Assembly (NCBI GenBank): GCA_016280445.1
Contig: JAEEGS010000060.1
Span: forward strand, 1 to 64,000
From: Bacteroidaceae bacterium
Lineage (GTDB): Bacteria; Bacteroidota; Bacteroidia; Bacteroidales; Bacteroidaceae
Reading direction: 5' to 3'
DNA: 64,000 bases
Shown in pieces: positions 42,795 to 51,576 of the stretch. The notes under the pieces are model-generated. The model was not told the origin of the DNA. It did no database searches and saw only the letters and a list, made by a program, of their open reading frames with translations. Numbering within the stretch: position 1 is the stretch's first letter; every line of letters begins with the position of its first letter. A program made the position numbers and the translations under genes.

Positions 42795-43298
42795 ATGAAA
42801 CACAATCAATTGACAAGTGTGGGTCTGTTGGCCCTATGTGTGATGCTCATGGCATCATGTGCAAAAAGGGTGGATGTCAAGCCCGTCTGCGGCACGATGG
42901 AAAAGCCGCTGGTTGCAGATTCTCTGATGAATGACTCTACACGGCTGTTGGTGGATTCCATTGCCATCGACTTGTACGATGTGCAGCAGGCGATGCTGCC
43001 GAGGCTGGGCTACACCACCGAGGGTGAGGACATCACGCTCTATGTCGATGGCGAGGCTGTCGCCACAGTGACGAACACCATTGCTGACATGGGTGGTTTC
43101 GACGACAATGCTATCTGGATTGGCGAGAAGATGAGTCTTGACAACAGCGATGGCAGTTGGCGTGTCCGTGTGGTGCCAGGCGTGAAATTCGTCGTGGGCT
43201 TGGCGCTCCACTATGAGAATATGCCAACCCTCACGGCTTCCGTAGCGGTGGGGGAGGACGGCGGGTGTGACCTGTCGGATGTGAAAGTCGAGAATTGA
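42795..43298 (+). CDS. Small lipoprotein, unknown function
   Basis: A 167-residue lipoprotein (lipobox MASC, cysteine 22). The mature part begins with a charged linker and then a beta-rich domain including GEDITLYVDGEAVATVTNT and RVRVVPGVKFVVGL. No family recognised. Its promoter is adjoined by the TTATGAA array, so it is probably the regulated target. No terminator is visible before the next promoter at 43417. Confidence 0.68.
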   Translation: MKHNQLTSVGLLALCVMLMASCAKRVDVKPVCGTMEKPLVADSLMNDSTRLLVDSIAIDLYDVQQAMLPRLGYTTEGEDITLYVDGEAVATVTNTIADMGGFDDNAIWIGEKMSLDNSDGSWRVRVVPGVKFVVGLALHYENMPTLTASVAVGEDGGCDLSDVKVEN

Positions 43299-43416
43299 TG
43301 GTTTCAGTCCTTCCATGTGGTGTTGGAAGATAGTGTTGCACTTTGTCCTCCAGCCGTTGTCTTGCTCCTTGAAACGTTAAACAACGTTTAATTGTGTTTT
43401 AAGGAGTGTGAAATAT

Positions 43417-43447
43417 TTTGTCGGATGGGATTGTTTTTCTACTTTTG
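43417..43447 (+). promoter_or_regulatory. Promoter of the DUF4369 lipoprotein gene
   Basis: TTTG (43417-43420), a 19-base gap and TACTTTTG (43440-43447), 35 bases before ATG 43483. Confidence 0.75.
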
Positions 43448-43482
43448 TGGCGATTTTGATAAACGAAGACGAAATCAGAGAA

Positions 43483-44184
43483 ATGAAAAAGTTTTTCCAT
43501 GTAGTGGCTGGTGCTGTGTTGATGGCGGTGGTGCTGGTGGCTTGCTCGACAAGTTATAACATCACGGGCACGTCGATGCAGTCATTCTATGATGGCGATA
43601 TGGTGTACTTGCGTCCGCTGGGTGGCGATGACACGAAGGCGGTGGACTCGTGCAGGATTCTGCACGGCAAGTTCACGATGACCGGTGCGGTGGATTCGGT
43701 GATGTGTGTGAGGATGTTTTTCGGAAAGAGTGGCGACAATATCCCCATCATTCTGGAGGAGGGAAACATCAAGGTGATTGACCTGAACAATGCGATGAAG
43801 GTAGAGGGAACTCCGCTGAATGATAGGTTCTATGCCTTCATGACGAAACGTGACTCGCTGATGTTCCTCTTGCAAGAGTTGCCCAGGAGGGAGAGCGCGA
43901 TGATTCTCGATGGGTATGATCACGACGAGATTCTGCGCGAACTGGGTGAAGAGGAGGGTACGCTGCGCCAGGCGATTGACAAGTTGGAGACGGATTTTGT
44001 GACGTCCAACTATGACAACGTGCTGGGCATCACATATTTCTTGGTGCTCTGTGACAATGCCTACAATCAGTTTGGCTATCCGACCACCACGCCTCAGATT
44101 GATGAGATTTACGGTCGTGCACCCGAATCGTTCAGAAACAACAAGGATGTGAAGCAGTACATGACGTCGTGCGAAGGACAGTGA
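43483..44184 (+). CDS. DUF4369-like lipoprotein without thioredoxin domain
   Basis: A 233-residue lipoprotein (lipobox LVAC, cysteine 21). The domain after the signal resembles DUF4369: YNITGTSMQSFYDGDMVYLR, then the gain-of-function-like pattern KFTMTGAVDSVMCVRMFFG and a GNIKVIDLNNAMKVEGTPLNDRF strand pair, as in the N-terminal halves of the thioredoxin-like proteins at 3604 and 52775. The helical remainder ends at NNKDVKQYMTSCEGQ where those proteins would continue into a thioredoxin fold. It is therefore a stand-alone version or a truncated relative. Its stop is inside the 31-bp inverted repeat shared with rho. Confidence 0.72.
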   Translation: MKKFFHVVAGAVLMAVVLVACSTSYNITGTSMQSFYDGDMVYLRPLGGDDTKAVDSCRILHGKFTMTGAVDSVMCVRMFFGKSGDNIPIILEEGNIKVIDLNNAMKVEGTPLNDRFYAFMTKRDSLMFLLQELPRRESAMILDGYDHDEILRELGEEEGTLRQAIDKLETDFVTSNYDNVLGITYFLVLCDNAYNQFGYPTTTPQIDEIYGRAPESFRNNKDVKQYMTSCEGQ

Positions 44185-44251
44185 GGAGAGGTAAAAAGGA
44201 AAAGGGGAAAGTGATTTTTTTCACTTTCCCCTTTTCCTTTTTACCTCTCCT
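44184..44251. terminator. Perfect 31-bp inverted repeat between convergent genes
   Basis: 44184-44214 is exactly complementary to 44221-44251 around a TTTTTT loop; it begins within one stop codon and ends at the other (rho). A purine-rich strand (GGAGAGGTAAAAAGGAAAAG) is followed by its complement. Confidence 0.9.
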
Positions 44252-46230
44252 TATCCGTTCATGCTGATGAGGAATTCTTCGTTGTTCTTTGTGCGTTCTA
44301 TCTGTTTCATCACAAAGTCCATAGCCTCCATCGAGGTCATGTCTGCAATATGGTTGCGGAGTACCCACATGCGGTTGAGCGTGGTCTGGTCTTGCAGCAG
44401 GTCATCGCGGCGAGTGGATGATGCCGTGAGGTTGACTGCTGGGAAGATGCGCTTGTTAGACAGGTTGCGGTCGAGTTGTAGTTCCATGTTGCCTGTTCCC
44501 TTGAACTCTTCGAAGATGACTTCGTCCATCTTGGAGCCTGTGTCGATGAGGGCTGTGGCGATGATGGTGAGCGAGCCGCCGTTCTCGATGTTGCGGGCAG
44601 CACCGAAGAAGCGCTTGGGCTTGTGGAGCGCATTGGCATCCACACCACCGGAGAGCACCTTGCCTGATGCGGGCGACACAGTGTTGTAGGCACGTGCCAA
44701 ACGGGTGATGGAGTCAAGGAAGATGACGACATCGTGACCACATTCCACCATGCGCTTGGCTTTCTCCAGCACAATGCCGGCGATCTTCACGTGGTTCTCG
44801 GCAGGCGCGTCGAACGTAGAGGCTATCACCTCAGCATTGACGGTGCGGGCCATATCAGTCACTTCTTCAGGACGCTCGTCGATGAGCAGCATCATCAGAT
44901 AGGCCTCAGGATGGTTGGCGGCAATGGAGTTGGCGATGTCCTTCATGAGCATGGTCTTACCTGTCTTGGGCTGTGCCACGATGAGGGCGCGCTGTCCCTT
45001 TCCGATGGGCGAGAAGAGGTCAACCACACGCGAGGACTTGCTGTCGTCGAAGCCCTTGCAGAGTTTGAACTTCTCGTCGGGGAAGAGTGGGGTGAGGAAC
45101 TCGAAGCCCACACGGTCGCGCACACGGGCTGGTTCGCAGCCGTTGATTTTCTCCACAGTTGCCAATGGGAAGAAACGCTCACCCTCTCTGGGAGGACGCA
45201 CAAAGCCATCCACCACGTCGCCTGTCTTGAGGCCGTAGTGCTTGATTTGCTGCAGGCTTACAAACACGTCGTCGGGTGATGGTAGGTAGTTGTAGTCGCT
45301 GCTGCGCAGGAAACCGTAGTTGTCCACCGTCTCGAGCACACCGCTCACACGGATGATGTTGTCAAACTCGTAAGGTCTTTCCTTGACGGCCTTCTCCTTC
45401 TTGACAGGTTGTGGGGCGGCTGCATAGTCGTCGTATTGTGGTGCCACAGGAACTCTGCTCATTCTGCTCGGTTCTTCAACAAACTGGGTGAATGCGGCAA
45501 GAGGTTGGTAGTAGTCGCTTTCCCTCGGAATGTCTTGCAGGATGATGAAGTCGGAGGTGCTGTTGGGTGTGGGAGCGGCCGACTCTGCTGTGGAAAAGAT
45601 GGTCTTGGAATGGGAGTCAGAAGGTACGTAGGTCTCTTCTGGCACATTGATTTCGTTCACCTTTTCTTCTGCGGGTGCTTCAGCTTCAGCAGCGGCAGGA
45701 GCCTCTGCTTCCTTCGCCTTCGGCTTTCTTCCACGCTTCTTGGGTTCGGCTGCTTCGGTCTCATTGTCAGCAGGGGTTTCGGCTGTTGCAGGTTCGTTGT
45801 TCTCCTCCTCTTTCTCTTCCTTCGCCTTCGGCTTTCTTCCTCTCTTCTTGGGCTCAGAAGTTTCTTCTTCTTCTTTTTCTGCAACAGGAGCAGTGTCTGG
45901 TTCTTCGGCTGCAAGCATGGCCTTCTCCTCGTCGGACAGGTCGGCAAAAAGCGACTCGTCCTTAGTCACCTTCATGTTCTTGTCCACCTTCTTGGCCTTG
46001 GTGTTATTGGCCGTGTACACGCGGTCGACATTCTTGATGCTGACGCGTGAACGTTTGCGTGGAGTTTTTTCGGCCGCGGCGCTGGAGGCAAAGTTGGTGG
46101 CCTGCTCGTCTATGATGGTCAATCGGAGCGTGATGTCATCCATCTTTTCGGCATTCTTGATGCCCATCTCGGCTGCAATGTTGAGAAGTTCCCCCTTCTC
46201 CTTGCGGTTGAGTTCTTCTAAGTTATACAT
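44251..46230 (-). CDS. rho: Transcription termination factor Rho with disordered N-terminal insert
   Basis: A 659-residue protein, about 240 longer than the Escherichia coli form. The short N-terminal helical domain ([20 protein letters not shown]) is followed by a low-complexity region (about 50-275) rich in Glu, Ala, Lys and Pro that contains two [13 protein letters not shown]-hook-like repeats. The RNA-binding cold-shock-like domain ([22 protein letters not shown]) and the hexameric ATPase follow, with Walker [16 protein letters not shown], the [13 protein letters not shown] segment and the Q/R-loop regions intact. The insert resembles that reported in Bacteroides thetaiotaomicron Rho, linked to condensate formation. 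It has its own promoter and a structured leader of about 150 bases. Confidence 0.97.
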   Translation of the reverse strand: MYNLEELNRKEKGELLNIAAEMGIKNAEKMDDITLRLTIIDEQATNFASSAAAEKTPRKRSRVSIKNVDRVYTANNTKAKKVDKNMKVTKDESLFADLSDEEKAMLAAEEPDTAPVAEKEEEETSEPKKRGRKPKAKEEKEEENNEPATAETPADNETEAAEPKKRGRKPKAKEAEAPAAAEAEAPAEEKVNEINVPEETYVPSDSHSKTIFSTAESAAPTPNSTSDFIILQDIPRESDYYQPLAAFTQFVEEPSRMSRVPVAPQYDDYAAAPQPVKKEKAVKERPYEFDNIIRVSGVLETVDNYGFLRSSDYNYLPSPDDVFVSLQQIKHYGLKTGDVVDGFVRPPREGERFFPLATVEKINGCEPARVRDRVGFEFLTPLFPDEKFKLCKGFDDSKSSRVVDLFSPIGKGQRALIVAQPKTGKTMLMKDIANSIAANHPEAYLMMLLIDERPEEVTDMARTVNAEVIASTFDAPAENHVKIAGIVLEKAKRMVECGHDVVIFLDSITRLARAYNTVSPASGKVLSGGVDANALHKPKRFFGAARNIENGGSLTIIATALIDTGSKMDEVIFEEFKGTGNMELQLDRNLSNKRIFPAVNLTASSTRRDDLLQDQTTLNRMWVLRNHIADMTSMEAMDFVMKQIERTKNNEEFLISMNG

Positions 46231-46256
46231 ATATGGGTAATTTGAAATAATGGAAT

Positions 46257-46392
46257 CTTTCCTGCCAATGGCACATGGAAAGTTTCTGTTTCGTGAAAAT
46301 TTCTGTTTGGAATAATAATTGTGAGATTGATTTTTAGGACAACTCTTATAATATATAATATGTGGGTTGTCCCAAAAGACGATGCAAAAGTA
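46257..46392 (-). promoter_or_regulatory. rho promoter and structured leader
   Basis: The -7 box TACTTTTG on the minus strand (46385-46392) is followed by about 150 untranslated bases. One hairpin near the 5' end has GGACAAC/GTTGTCC arms, and a second, CTTTCC/GGAAAG (46257-46282), lies 27 bases before the ATG. Leader control of rho by its own product is common in bacteria; here it is only inferred. Confidence 0.5.
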
Positions 46393-46432
46393 GCGATTAT
46401 TTTGTTAACTGCAAACAATTTTACAAAAAAAA

Positions 46433-46457
46433 TGCTCCAAAATGTTTCATTGGAGCA
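46433..46457 (-). terminator. Intrinsic terminator of the ysxC operon
   Basis: On the minus strand TGCTCCA...TGGAGCA then TTTTTTTT, 7 bases after the ysxC stop. It separates ysxC from rho. Confidence 0.85.
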
Positions 46458-46463
46458 CTTTCT

Positions 46464-47060
46464 TTATGCGTTTTGGTTAATATCTTCGATATAGGCAAGG
46501 AGTTCCTCGCGCCCCATTTTGCTGGTGGCCGAGGTGATGAAGTGGGGTGGGAGTTCCTCCCATTCTTCACGGAGTGTGTCCAGATACTTCTCGACCGCGG
46601 GTTTCACCTTGCTGGCTGTCAGTTTGTCGGCCTTGGTGAAGACGATGGCGAACGGAACACCATGACTGCCGAGAAAATGGAGGAATGCCAAGTCCACCTT
46701 CTGCGGGTCGTGACGGATGTCGATAAGCACAAAGAGGCAGGTGAGTTGTTCTCGCTCCAGCACATAACCGCTAATCATGGCTTTCAGTTTCTCCATCTCC
46801 TTCTTGCCGCGTTGTGCGTAGCCGTAGCCGGGCAGGTCGACAAGATACCACTGCTCATTGATGAGAAAGTGGTTGATACACATGGTCTTTCCAGGGGTGG
46901 ATGAGGTGAGGGCGAGTTTCCGTCGTTCGGTCAGGGCGTTGATGAGGGAAGACTTGCCCACGTTGCTGCGGCCGATGAAGGCGTATTCGTGACGGTTATC
47001 CTTCGGACATTGCTCGTGGCGAGGATGAGAACCGATGTAGGTGGCAGAGGTTATCTTCAT
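46464..47060 (-). CDS. ysxC: Ribosome biogenesis GTP-binding protein YsxC/YihA (EngB)
   Basis: A 198-residue GTPase of normal size. The G1 loop is AFIGRSNVGKSSLINAL, G2 lies around SSTPGKTMCINHF, G3 is VDLPGYGYA, G4 is VFTKADKL and G5 is TSATSKMG. The protein assists late assembly of the 50S subunit. It is the last gene of the fecE-like/cbiK-like/ABC-F/ysxC minus-strand series, 32 bases downstream of the ABC-F gene, and is followed by a clear terminator. Confidence 0.97.
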   Translation of the reverse strand: MKITSATYIGSHPRHEQCPKDNRHEYAFIGRSNVGKSSLINALTERRKLALTSSTPGKTMCINHFLINEQWYLVDLPGYGYAQRGKKEMEKLKAMISGYVLEREQLTCLFVLIDIRHDPQKVDLAFLHFLGSHGVPFAIVFTKADKLTASKVKPAVEKYLDTLREEWEELPPHFITSATSKMGREELLAYIEDINQNA

Positions 47061-47092
47061 GGGGGTTATAAGAATTATAGGAATAATGGAAT

Positions 47093-48853
47093 CTAAGCAA
47101 ATTCGGAGAGTTCGAGCCAGCGCATTTCTTTCTCTTCCAGTTCTTCGGAGAGGATGGGAAGACGTTTGCTCAGTTGGGTGATTTCATCCACGGAGGTGGT
47201 GCCTCCACAGAGGGCTGCCTCGATTTGTTTCTTCTCGGCTTCGAGTGTGGCGATGTCCTGTTCCAGTTGATTGTACTCTTGGCGTTCCTTAAAGGTGAGG
47301 CGTCGAGCGCGGTTCTGGTTGCGTCCATTGTCTTTCTTCGTTTCTTTGGCGGGTTGTTTGGCATCGGCAGCAGGTTTGCTGTTTTGTTCCTTCCAGTCGC
47401 GGTATTGGCTGTAACTGCCAGGGAAGTCTTGAATGTCGCCGTTGCCATGAAAGACCAGCGTGTGGTCAACCACGCGATCCATGAAGTAGCGGTCGTGGCT
47501 GACAATGATGAGGCATCCACGGAAGTTCTTGAGATAGTCTTCAAGAATCTGCAGGGTCACGATGTCGAGGTCGTTGGTTGGCTCGTCGAGAATGAGGAAA
47601 TTGGGTGCCTTCATCAGCACGGTGCAGAGATAGAGCCGTCGTTTCTCACCACCGCTCAGTTTGTAGATGTAACTGTACTGCTCTTCGGGAGGGAAGAGGA
47701 AGTGCTGCAGAAACTGGCCGGCCGAGAGTTTCTCTCCATTGCCCATGTCCACGTATTCAGCGATGTCTCTCACGGCATCAATCACCTTCTGGTCTTCCCT
47801 GAATGACATGCCCTGCTGCGAATAGTAACCGAAGCGTACCGTTTCGCCAATGTCGATGCTTCCGCTGTCGTGGGGCTCCAGTCCCAGCAGCATCTTCACG
47901 AAGGTGGACTTTCCTGTGCCGTTGTTGCCGACAATGCCGAGTTTCTCGTATCGCGCGAAGTTATAGTTGAAGTCTTTCAGGATGATATGGTCGTCAAACG
48001 CCTTGTTCACATGGTGCGCCTCAAAGATTTTGTTGCCGATGTAGGTGCCGCCCATCTCCAGCCGCACGTTGCGTTCCTCGATGCGTTGTTGGGCACGTTT
48101 CTCCAGTTCGTAGAAAGATTCAATCCTGTATCTTGCTTTCGAACTGCGGGCACAGGGGGTGGAACGCATCCATTCCAGTTCTGTCCTGTATAAGTTGTTG
48201 GCGCGGGCAATCTCCGCGTTCATGTTGTCGATACGTTCTTGCCGCTTCTCCAGATAATAGGAGTAGTTGCCCCTGTAGGAGTAGATGCGTGAGTTGTCCA
48301 TCTCGATGATGCTGGAGCAGATGCGGTCGAGGAAGTAGCGGTCGTGCGTCACCATCAGGATGGCCATCGTTGAACGGCTCAGCATGTTTTCCAGCCACTC
48401 TATCATTTCGAGGTCAAGGTGGTTGGTCGGTTCGTCAAGAATGAGCAGGTCGGGTTCGCCTGCCAAGACTCTTGCCAGAGCGATTCTCTTCACTTGCCCG
48501 CCACTCAATTGTGATTCGGTTCGTTGTGCCTCCTCTGGGGTGATTTTCATCTGCGTGAGGAAACGCTTGTACCGCTGCATGTATTCCTCTTTTTTCCCTT
48601 CCAGTTCCTGTGCAGAGATGGTGGGTGTCTGTTCCAGATAGCCCACCTTGAGGTCGTTGCGGAAAATCATCGTTCCTCCGTCGTCACCTTCCTTGCCGGC
48701 AATGATGCTGAGCAGGGTGGACTTTCCCGTTCCGTTTTTGGCGATGAGGCCAATGTGTTCACGCTCATTGATGGTGAACGACACATCGTTGAACAGCACT
48801 CGGTGTCCGATGCGTTTGGTCAGTCCTTTGATTTCGAGATAGGGGCTTGGCAT
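47093..48853 (-). CDS. ABC-F family ATPase, Uup-like
   Basis: A 586-residue soluble protein with two ABC cassettes and no membrane segment. The first has IAKNGTGKSTLLSI, LSGGQVKRIALARVL and LLILDEPTNHLDLE; the second has VGNNGTGKSTFVKML, LSGGEKRRLYLCTVL and FLILDEPTNDLD. A linker with charged helices lies between them (about 190-270), and a C-terminal coiled coil (about 505-586, FKERQEYNQLEQDIATLEAEK) follows a basic, Ala/Lys-rich hinge. This matches Uup-type translation or DNA-associated ABC-F proteins rather than resistance variants, though the latter cannot be excluded. It lies between cbiK-like and ysxC genes. Confidence 0.92.
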   Translation of the reverse strand: MPSPYLEIKGLTKRIGHRVLFNDVSFTINEREHIGLIAKNGTGKSTLLSIIAGKEGDDGGTMIFRNDLKVGYLEQTPTISAQELEGKKEEYMQRYKRFLTQMKITPEEAQRTESQLSGGQVKRIALARVLAGEPDLLILDEPTNHLDLEMIEWLENMLSRSTMAILMVTHDRYFLDRICSSIIEMDNSRIYSYRGNYSYYLEKRQERIDNMNAEIARANNLYRTELEWMRSTPCARSSKARYRIESFYELEKRAQQRIEERNVRLEMGGTYIGNKIFEAHHVNKAFDDHIILKDFNYNFARYEKLGIVGNNGTGKSTFVKMLLGLEPHDSGSIDIGETVRFGYYSQQGMSFREDQKVIDAVRDIAEYVDMGNGEKLSAGQFLQHFLFPPEEQYSYIYKLSGGEKRRLYLCTVLMKAPNFLILDEPTNDLDIVTLQILEDYLKNFRGCLIIVSHDRYFMDRVVDHTLVFHGNGDIQDFPGSYSQYRDWKEQNSKPAADAKQPAKETKKDNGRNQNRARRLTFKERQEYNQLEQDIATLEAEKKQIEAALCGGTTSVDEITQLSKRLPILSEELEEKEMRWLELSEFA

Positions 48854-48887
48854 GAACGGTTTTGAACTTTTTGGGGGAATGTGGGTG

Positions 48888-49793
48888 TTAGCGATTGATG
48901 AGTTTCAGTTCCTTGGGCGAATATTTGTGATACTTCTCGGCATGTCGGATGTGGTTTACAAAAATGTCTATGATGGCATCGATATCGCCCAAACAATGCA
49001 TCTCTGTGGTCACCTTGCAGCCAACATTCTGCAAGAGGCTCGTCCATTCACGAGCCATATCCATCGTGGATTGGTTGCTGGCCGTAAAGAGGAATGGGAT
49101 GAGATGCACTTTCTTCACTTTCTGATTCCTCAGTTGTTTGATGACACTCTCTGCCGATGGGTAACCGCCCACCGCTCCTACATACCATCCCCTGATGTCT
49201 TTGTCGTGAAGGGTGTAGTCAAGCATGGTGTATTGTGATGCGTGTGCTCCCAGAAGGTCTGTACACATCAGCACGTTGGCTTCCTTTGTGCTGCCGTAGG
49301 CTGAGACGGTTGCATGGAGCGCCTGTTCGTAATCAGCGGCATCGTTCAGCAATGGGTCGCCCAGACGAACCTGCTTGAAGTGTGTTCTGGCTGCATCGAC
49401 GGTGTAACGCAGAAAGCGCATGTCTGCTCCTTCCACAATGTCAGACGACTGTATCAGCACGTGTGTGTAGCCATCCTTTCGCAGTTGAGTGAACAACTCG
49501 TCGGGTGTGGGCACATAATTGACTCCATTGCTGTTTCTCTGGCGGATGAGGCTACGCGATGTCCATGCCTCGCGGAAGTCGTGGTTGGGATAGGCTTGTC
49601 GGATGCGGGTGTTGAAGCGGTCGATGCGTTGCTGTGAAATAGCGTCTTCAGCCCCAACATGCACAGCCACCACGACGGCTTTGTCGCCTTCAAGCATGGT
49701 CTCGAACATGTTCTGTTCCAGTTCTGTTTCCTGTGCTGTCGTGTGGAGACAGATGGAGAACAGAGCGATGAGTATGAGATGGATTCTATTCAT
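48888..49793 (-). CDS. Secreted CbiK-family protein lacking the metal-binding histidines
   Basis: A 301-residue protein with a signal peptide (1-20, HTTAQ). The rest matches sirohydrochlorin cobaltochelatase CbiK along its length (for example FREAWTSRSLIRQR, HVLIQSSDIVEGADM, GGYPSAESVIKQLRNQKVKKVHLIPFLF). In characterised CbiK enzymes two histidines in MGHGTEH- and GDHA-type motifs bind the metal and do the chemistry. Here the corresponding segments read VLMCTDLLGAHASQY and LFTASNQSTMDM, so both appear lost. It is probably not a chelatase; tetrapyrrole or metal binding is a possible remaining role. It overlaps the upstream fecE-like gene by 8 bases, a translationally coupled pair. Confidence 0.82.
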   Translation of the reverse strand: MNRIHLILIALFSICLHTTAQETELEQNMFETMLEGDKAVVVAVHVGAEDAISQQRIDRFNTRIRQAYPNHDFREAWTSRSLIRQRNSNGVNYVPTPDELFTQLRKDGYTHVLIQSSDIVEGADMRFLRYTVDAARTHFKQVRLGDPLLNDAADYEQALHATVSAYGSTKEANVLMCTDLLGAHASQYTMLDYTLHDKDIRGWYVGAVGGYPSAESVIKQLRNQKVKKVHLIPFLFTASNQSTMDMAREWTSLLQNVGCKVTTEMHCLGDIDAIIDIFVNHIRHAEKYHKYSPKELKLINR

Positions 49794-50862
49794 AGGGAGT
49801 CATGTCGGCTGCCTCGCGGATGGCCGAAATTTGATGTTTCGTAATGGCGGGCACAATCATGTGCACCAAATGGGCTATCTTCTCCACTTTGACACTCTCT
49901 TTCCCTTTTTCCAGCATACGATAGGTGCCGTCGCCAGGGATTTTGATGGTCACGTCGTTTGTAGCAGTGCTGCTTTCAGCCGATGCTACAGGACGCATGC
50001 CGTTTCTTGTCAGCGCCTTGCTGCAGAGGCGGTATTCCAACGTGTCGGGATTGCCTTCCACGATGATGTCTCTGGCTGTTTCATATTCAATGGAGAACGT
50101 GCATGACTCGCGGTCGAACATCATTCCCTTTTTATTGAAATAACGTTCGATGCTTCCGTCCAGACTTAGGTCTTCGGGCATACCAGTGGTCAATCCCATG
50201 TCGCGGTCAAGCAACCACACCTGATCGGCCACTTGCAGAGCGTGCTCCAAGTCGTGAGTGCTCATGAAGATGGTTTTCTTCAGGGCCTTGGCCAGTCGAT
50301 GCAGCAGAAGCATCATGGAAACCTTGCTGGGATAGTCAAGGTAAGCCGTGGGCTCGTCCAGCAAGATGATGGGTGTCTCTTGGGCAATGGCTTTGGCTAT
50401 CATCACCTTTTGCCGTTCACCGTCGGAGAGTGTTTGCATCTTTCTGGATGCCAGTTCCTCGATGCCGACCCATCCAAGACATTTTGCCACGATGGTTTTG
50501 TCCTTCTCGGTGAGTTTGCCCCAGAAGTCGGTGTAAGGACTGCGTCCCATCGACACCACCTCTTCGGCGGTCATGTTCTTGATGTCCGAGTTGTCGGTCA
50601 GCACCACGCTGACGAGGCGTGCCAGTTCCTTGCTCTTGTACATTTGTGTATCTTTCCCCATCACTTCCACTCGGCCACCCAAGGCAGGTTGGAACGCTGC
50701 CAATGTGCGCAGCAATGTCGATTTGCCCGCACCGTTCGGTCCGAGCAGACAAGTCATTTCGCCACTATTGAGAGTGGCATCCAACTTTTTGGCAATGATT
50801 TTCTCACCGCCTTTCACTTTGTAACCCGTTGTTAGGTCTTTCAGTTCAATGGAAATGCTCAT
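49786..50862 (-). CDS. FecE-type ABC transporter ATPase with C-terminal extension
   Basis: A 358-residue protein. Residues about 1-250 form an iron-siderophore/cobalamin importer ATPase: Walker A LLGPNGAGKSTLLRT, signature TLSDGERQKVMIAKA (Asp in place of the usual second Gly), Walker B IILLDEPTAYLD and the H-loop MSTHDLEHAL. An unusual extra domain of about 100 residues (250-358) includes TFSIEYETARDIIVEG and VEKIAHLVHMIVP. No permease or binding protein lies next to it, so it must work with partners elsewhere or has been separated. Its start follows a -7 box by 8 bases. It is coupled to the cbiK-like gene. Confidence 0.88.
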   Translation of the reverse strand: MSISIELKDLTTGYKVKGGEKIIAKKLDATLNSGEMTCLLGPNGAGKSTLLRTLAAFQPALGGRVEVMGKDTQMYKSKELARLVSVVLTDNSDIKNMTAEEVVSMGRSPYTDFWGKLTEKDKTIVAKCLGWVGIEELASRKMQTLSDGERQKVMIAKAIAQETPIILLDEPTAYLDYPSKVSMMLLLHRLAKALKKTIFMSTHDLEHALQVADQVWLLDRDMGLTTGMPEDLSLDGSIERYFNKKGMMFDRESCTFSIEYETARDIIVEGNPDTLEYRLCSKALTRNGMRPVASAESSTATNDVTIKIPGDGTYRMLEKGKESVKVEKIAHLVHMIVPAITKHQISAIREAADMTPYE

Positions 50863-50870
50863 AATGTTTG

Positions 50871-50878
50871 CAAAGGTA
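50871..50878 (-). promoter_or_regulatory. -7 box for the fecE-like/cbiK-like/ABC-F/ysxC series
   Basis: TACCTTTG followed by CA on the minus strand, 8 bases before the start codon, predicting a nearly leaderless transcript. Confidence 0.65.
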
Positions 50879-50943
50879 CGGATTTTTAATGAATAATTGC
50901 TTATTGTTCGTTGATAATTAGTTCAAAATTTCAAATCTTTCCG

Positions 50944-50951
50944 TATCTTTG
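50944..50951 (+). promoter_or_regulatory. -7 box of the HMA-like gene
   Basis: TATCTTTG followed by CC, 38 bases before ATG 50990. Confidence 0.65.
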
Positions 50952-50989
50952 CCCCGACAAAATAGAAACAACTGAAAAAGGAAAGAAAC

Positions 50990-51346
50990 ATGAAAAGAAC
51001 ATTGACAATGATGGTGGTGGCGCTGCTGATGAGTGTTACCGCGATGGCTCAAGATTGGAAAGTGCTGGTGGTGAAGACTACTCCAGAAGTGCAGAATGTG
51101 GAAATGCAGGTAAAGGTGAAGAACCAACTGCGACTGACTACGGGTGTGAAGAAGGTGGAGTCGGATTTTGCATCCAAACAGGTGATGGTGACTTACGACC
51201 CCAAGAAGACCGACCAGAAGAAAATCGTGGCAGCCTTGAAGAAAAATGGTTACGAGGCAACGGTGGTGAGCGATGGACAGGCGCCAGAGGCACCAGCAAA
51301 GACCCCTGTGGATGGTACTTCAGGGGCATCGAAACAGAAGAAATGA
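50990..51346 (+). CDS. Secreted heavy-metal-associated-like domain without cysteines
   Basis: A 118-residue protein with a signal peptide (1-21, AMAQ), one HMA-fold domain (about 23-93) and a short Pro/Ala/Lys tail. The second half of the domain is a good match (TGVKKVESDFASKQVMVTYDPKKTDQKKIVAALKKNGYEA), but the loop that normally carries CxxC reads TTPEVQNVEMQV and the whole protein contains no cysteine. Metal binding by thiols is thus excluded; a protein-interaction role is the likely alternative. Divergent from the fecE-like gene; a terminator follows. Confidence 0.82.
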   Translation: MKRTLTMMVVALLMSVTAMAQDWKVLVVKTTPEVQNVEMQVKVKNQLRLTTGVKKVESDFASKQVMVTYDPKKTDQKKIVAALKKNGYEATVVSDGQAPEAPAKTPVDGTSGASKQKK

Positions 51347-51384
51347 GCATTTGACCACTTGGATCGCCAAGGTTCATAAATGCT
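51346..51384 (+). terminator. Terminator of the HMA-like gene
   Basis: Nested stems AGCATTT/AAATGCT and CTTGG/CCAAG followed by AATTTTTG. Confidence 0.7.
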
Positions 51385-51420
51385 AATTTTTGTTACTTTT
51401 TTGATTATTTTGTAAGAAAA

Positions 51421-51452
51421 TTTGTTGGAAAGCTTTTTTCTCTCTATATTCG
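51421..51452 (+). promoter_or_regulatory. Promoter of manC
   Basis: TTTG (51421-51424), a 20-base gap and TATATTCG (51445-51452, one change from consensus), with about a 120-base leader before ATG 51577. Confidence 0.55.
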
Positions 51453-51576
51453 CAATGTGAAACGCTGAAACAAGAGGCTCAAGGCTGATGTGCTGGTGGA
51501 GCCGAGTGGGAAGGCGTGAAACACAAGTGGTTGAAAACTAACCTCATTGATACCTATTAAAACCAATCAAGTGGAT

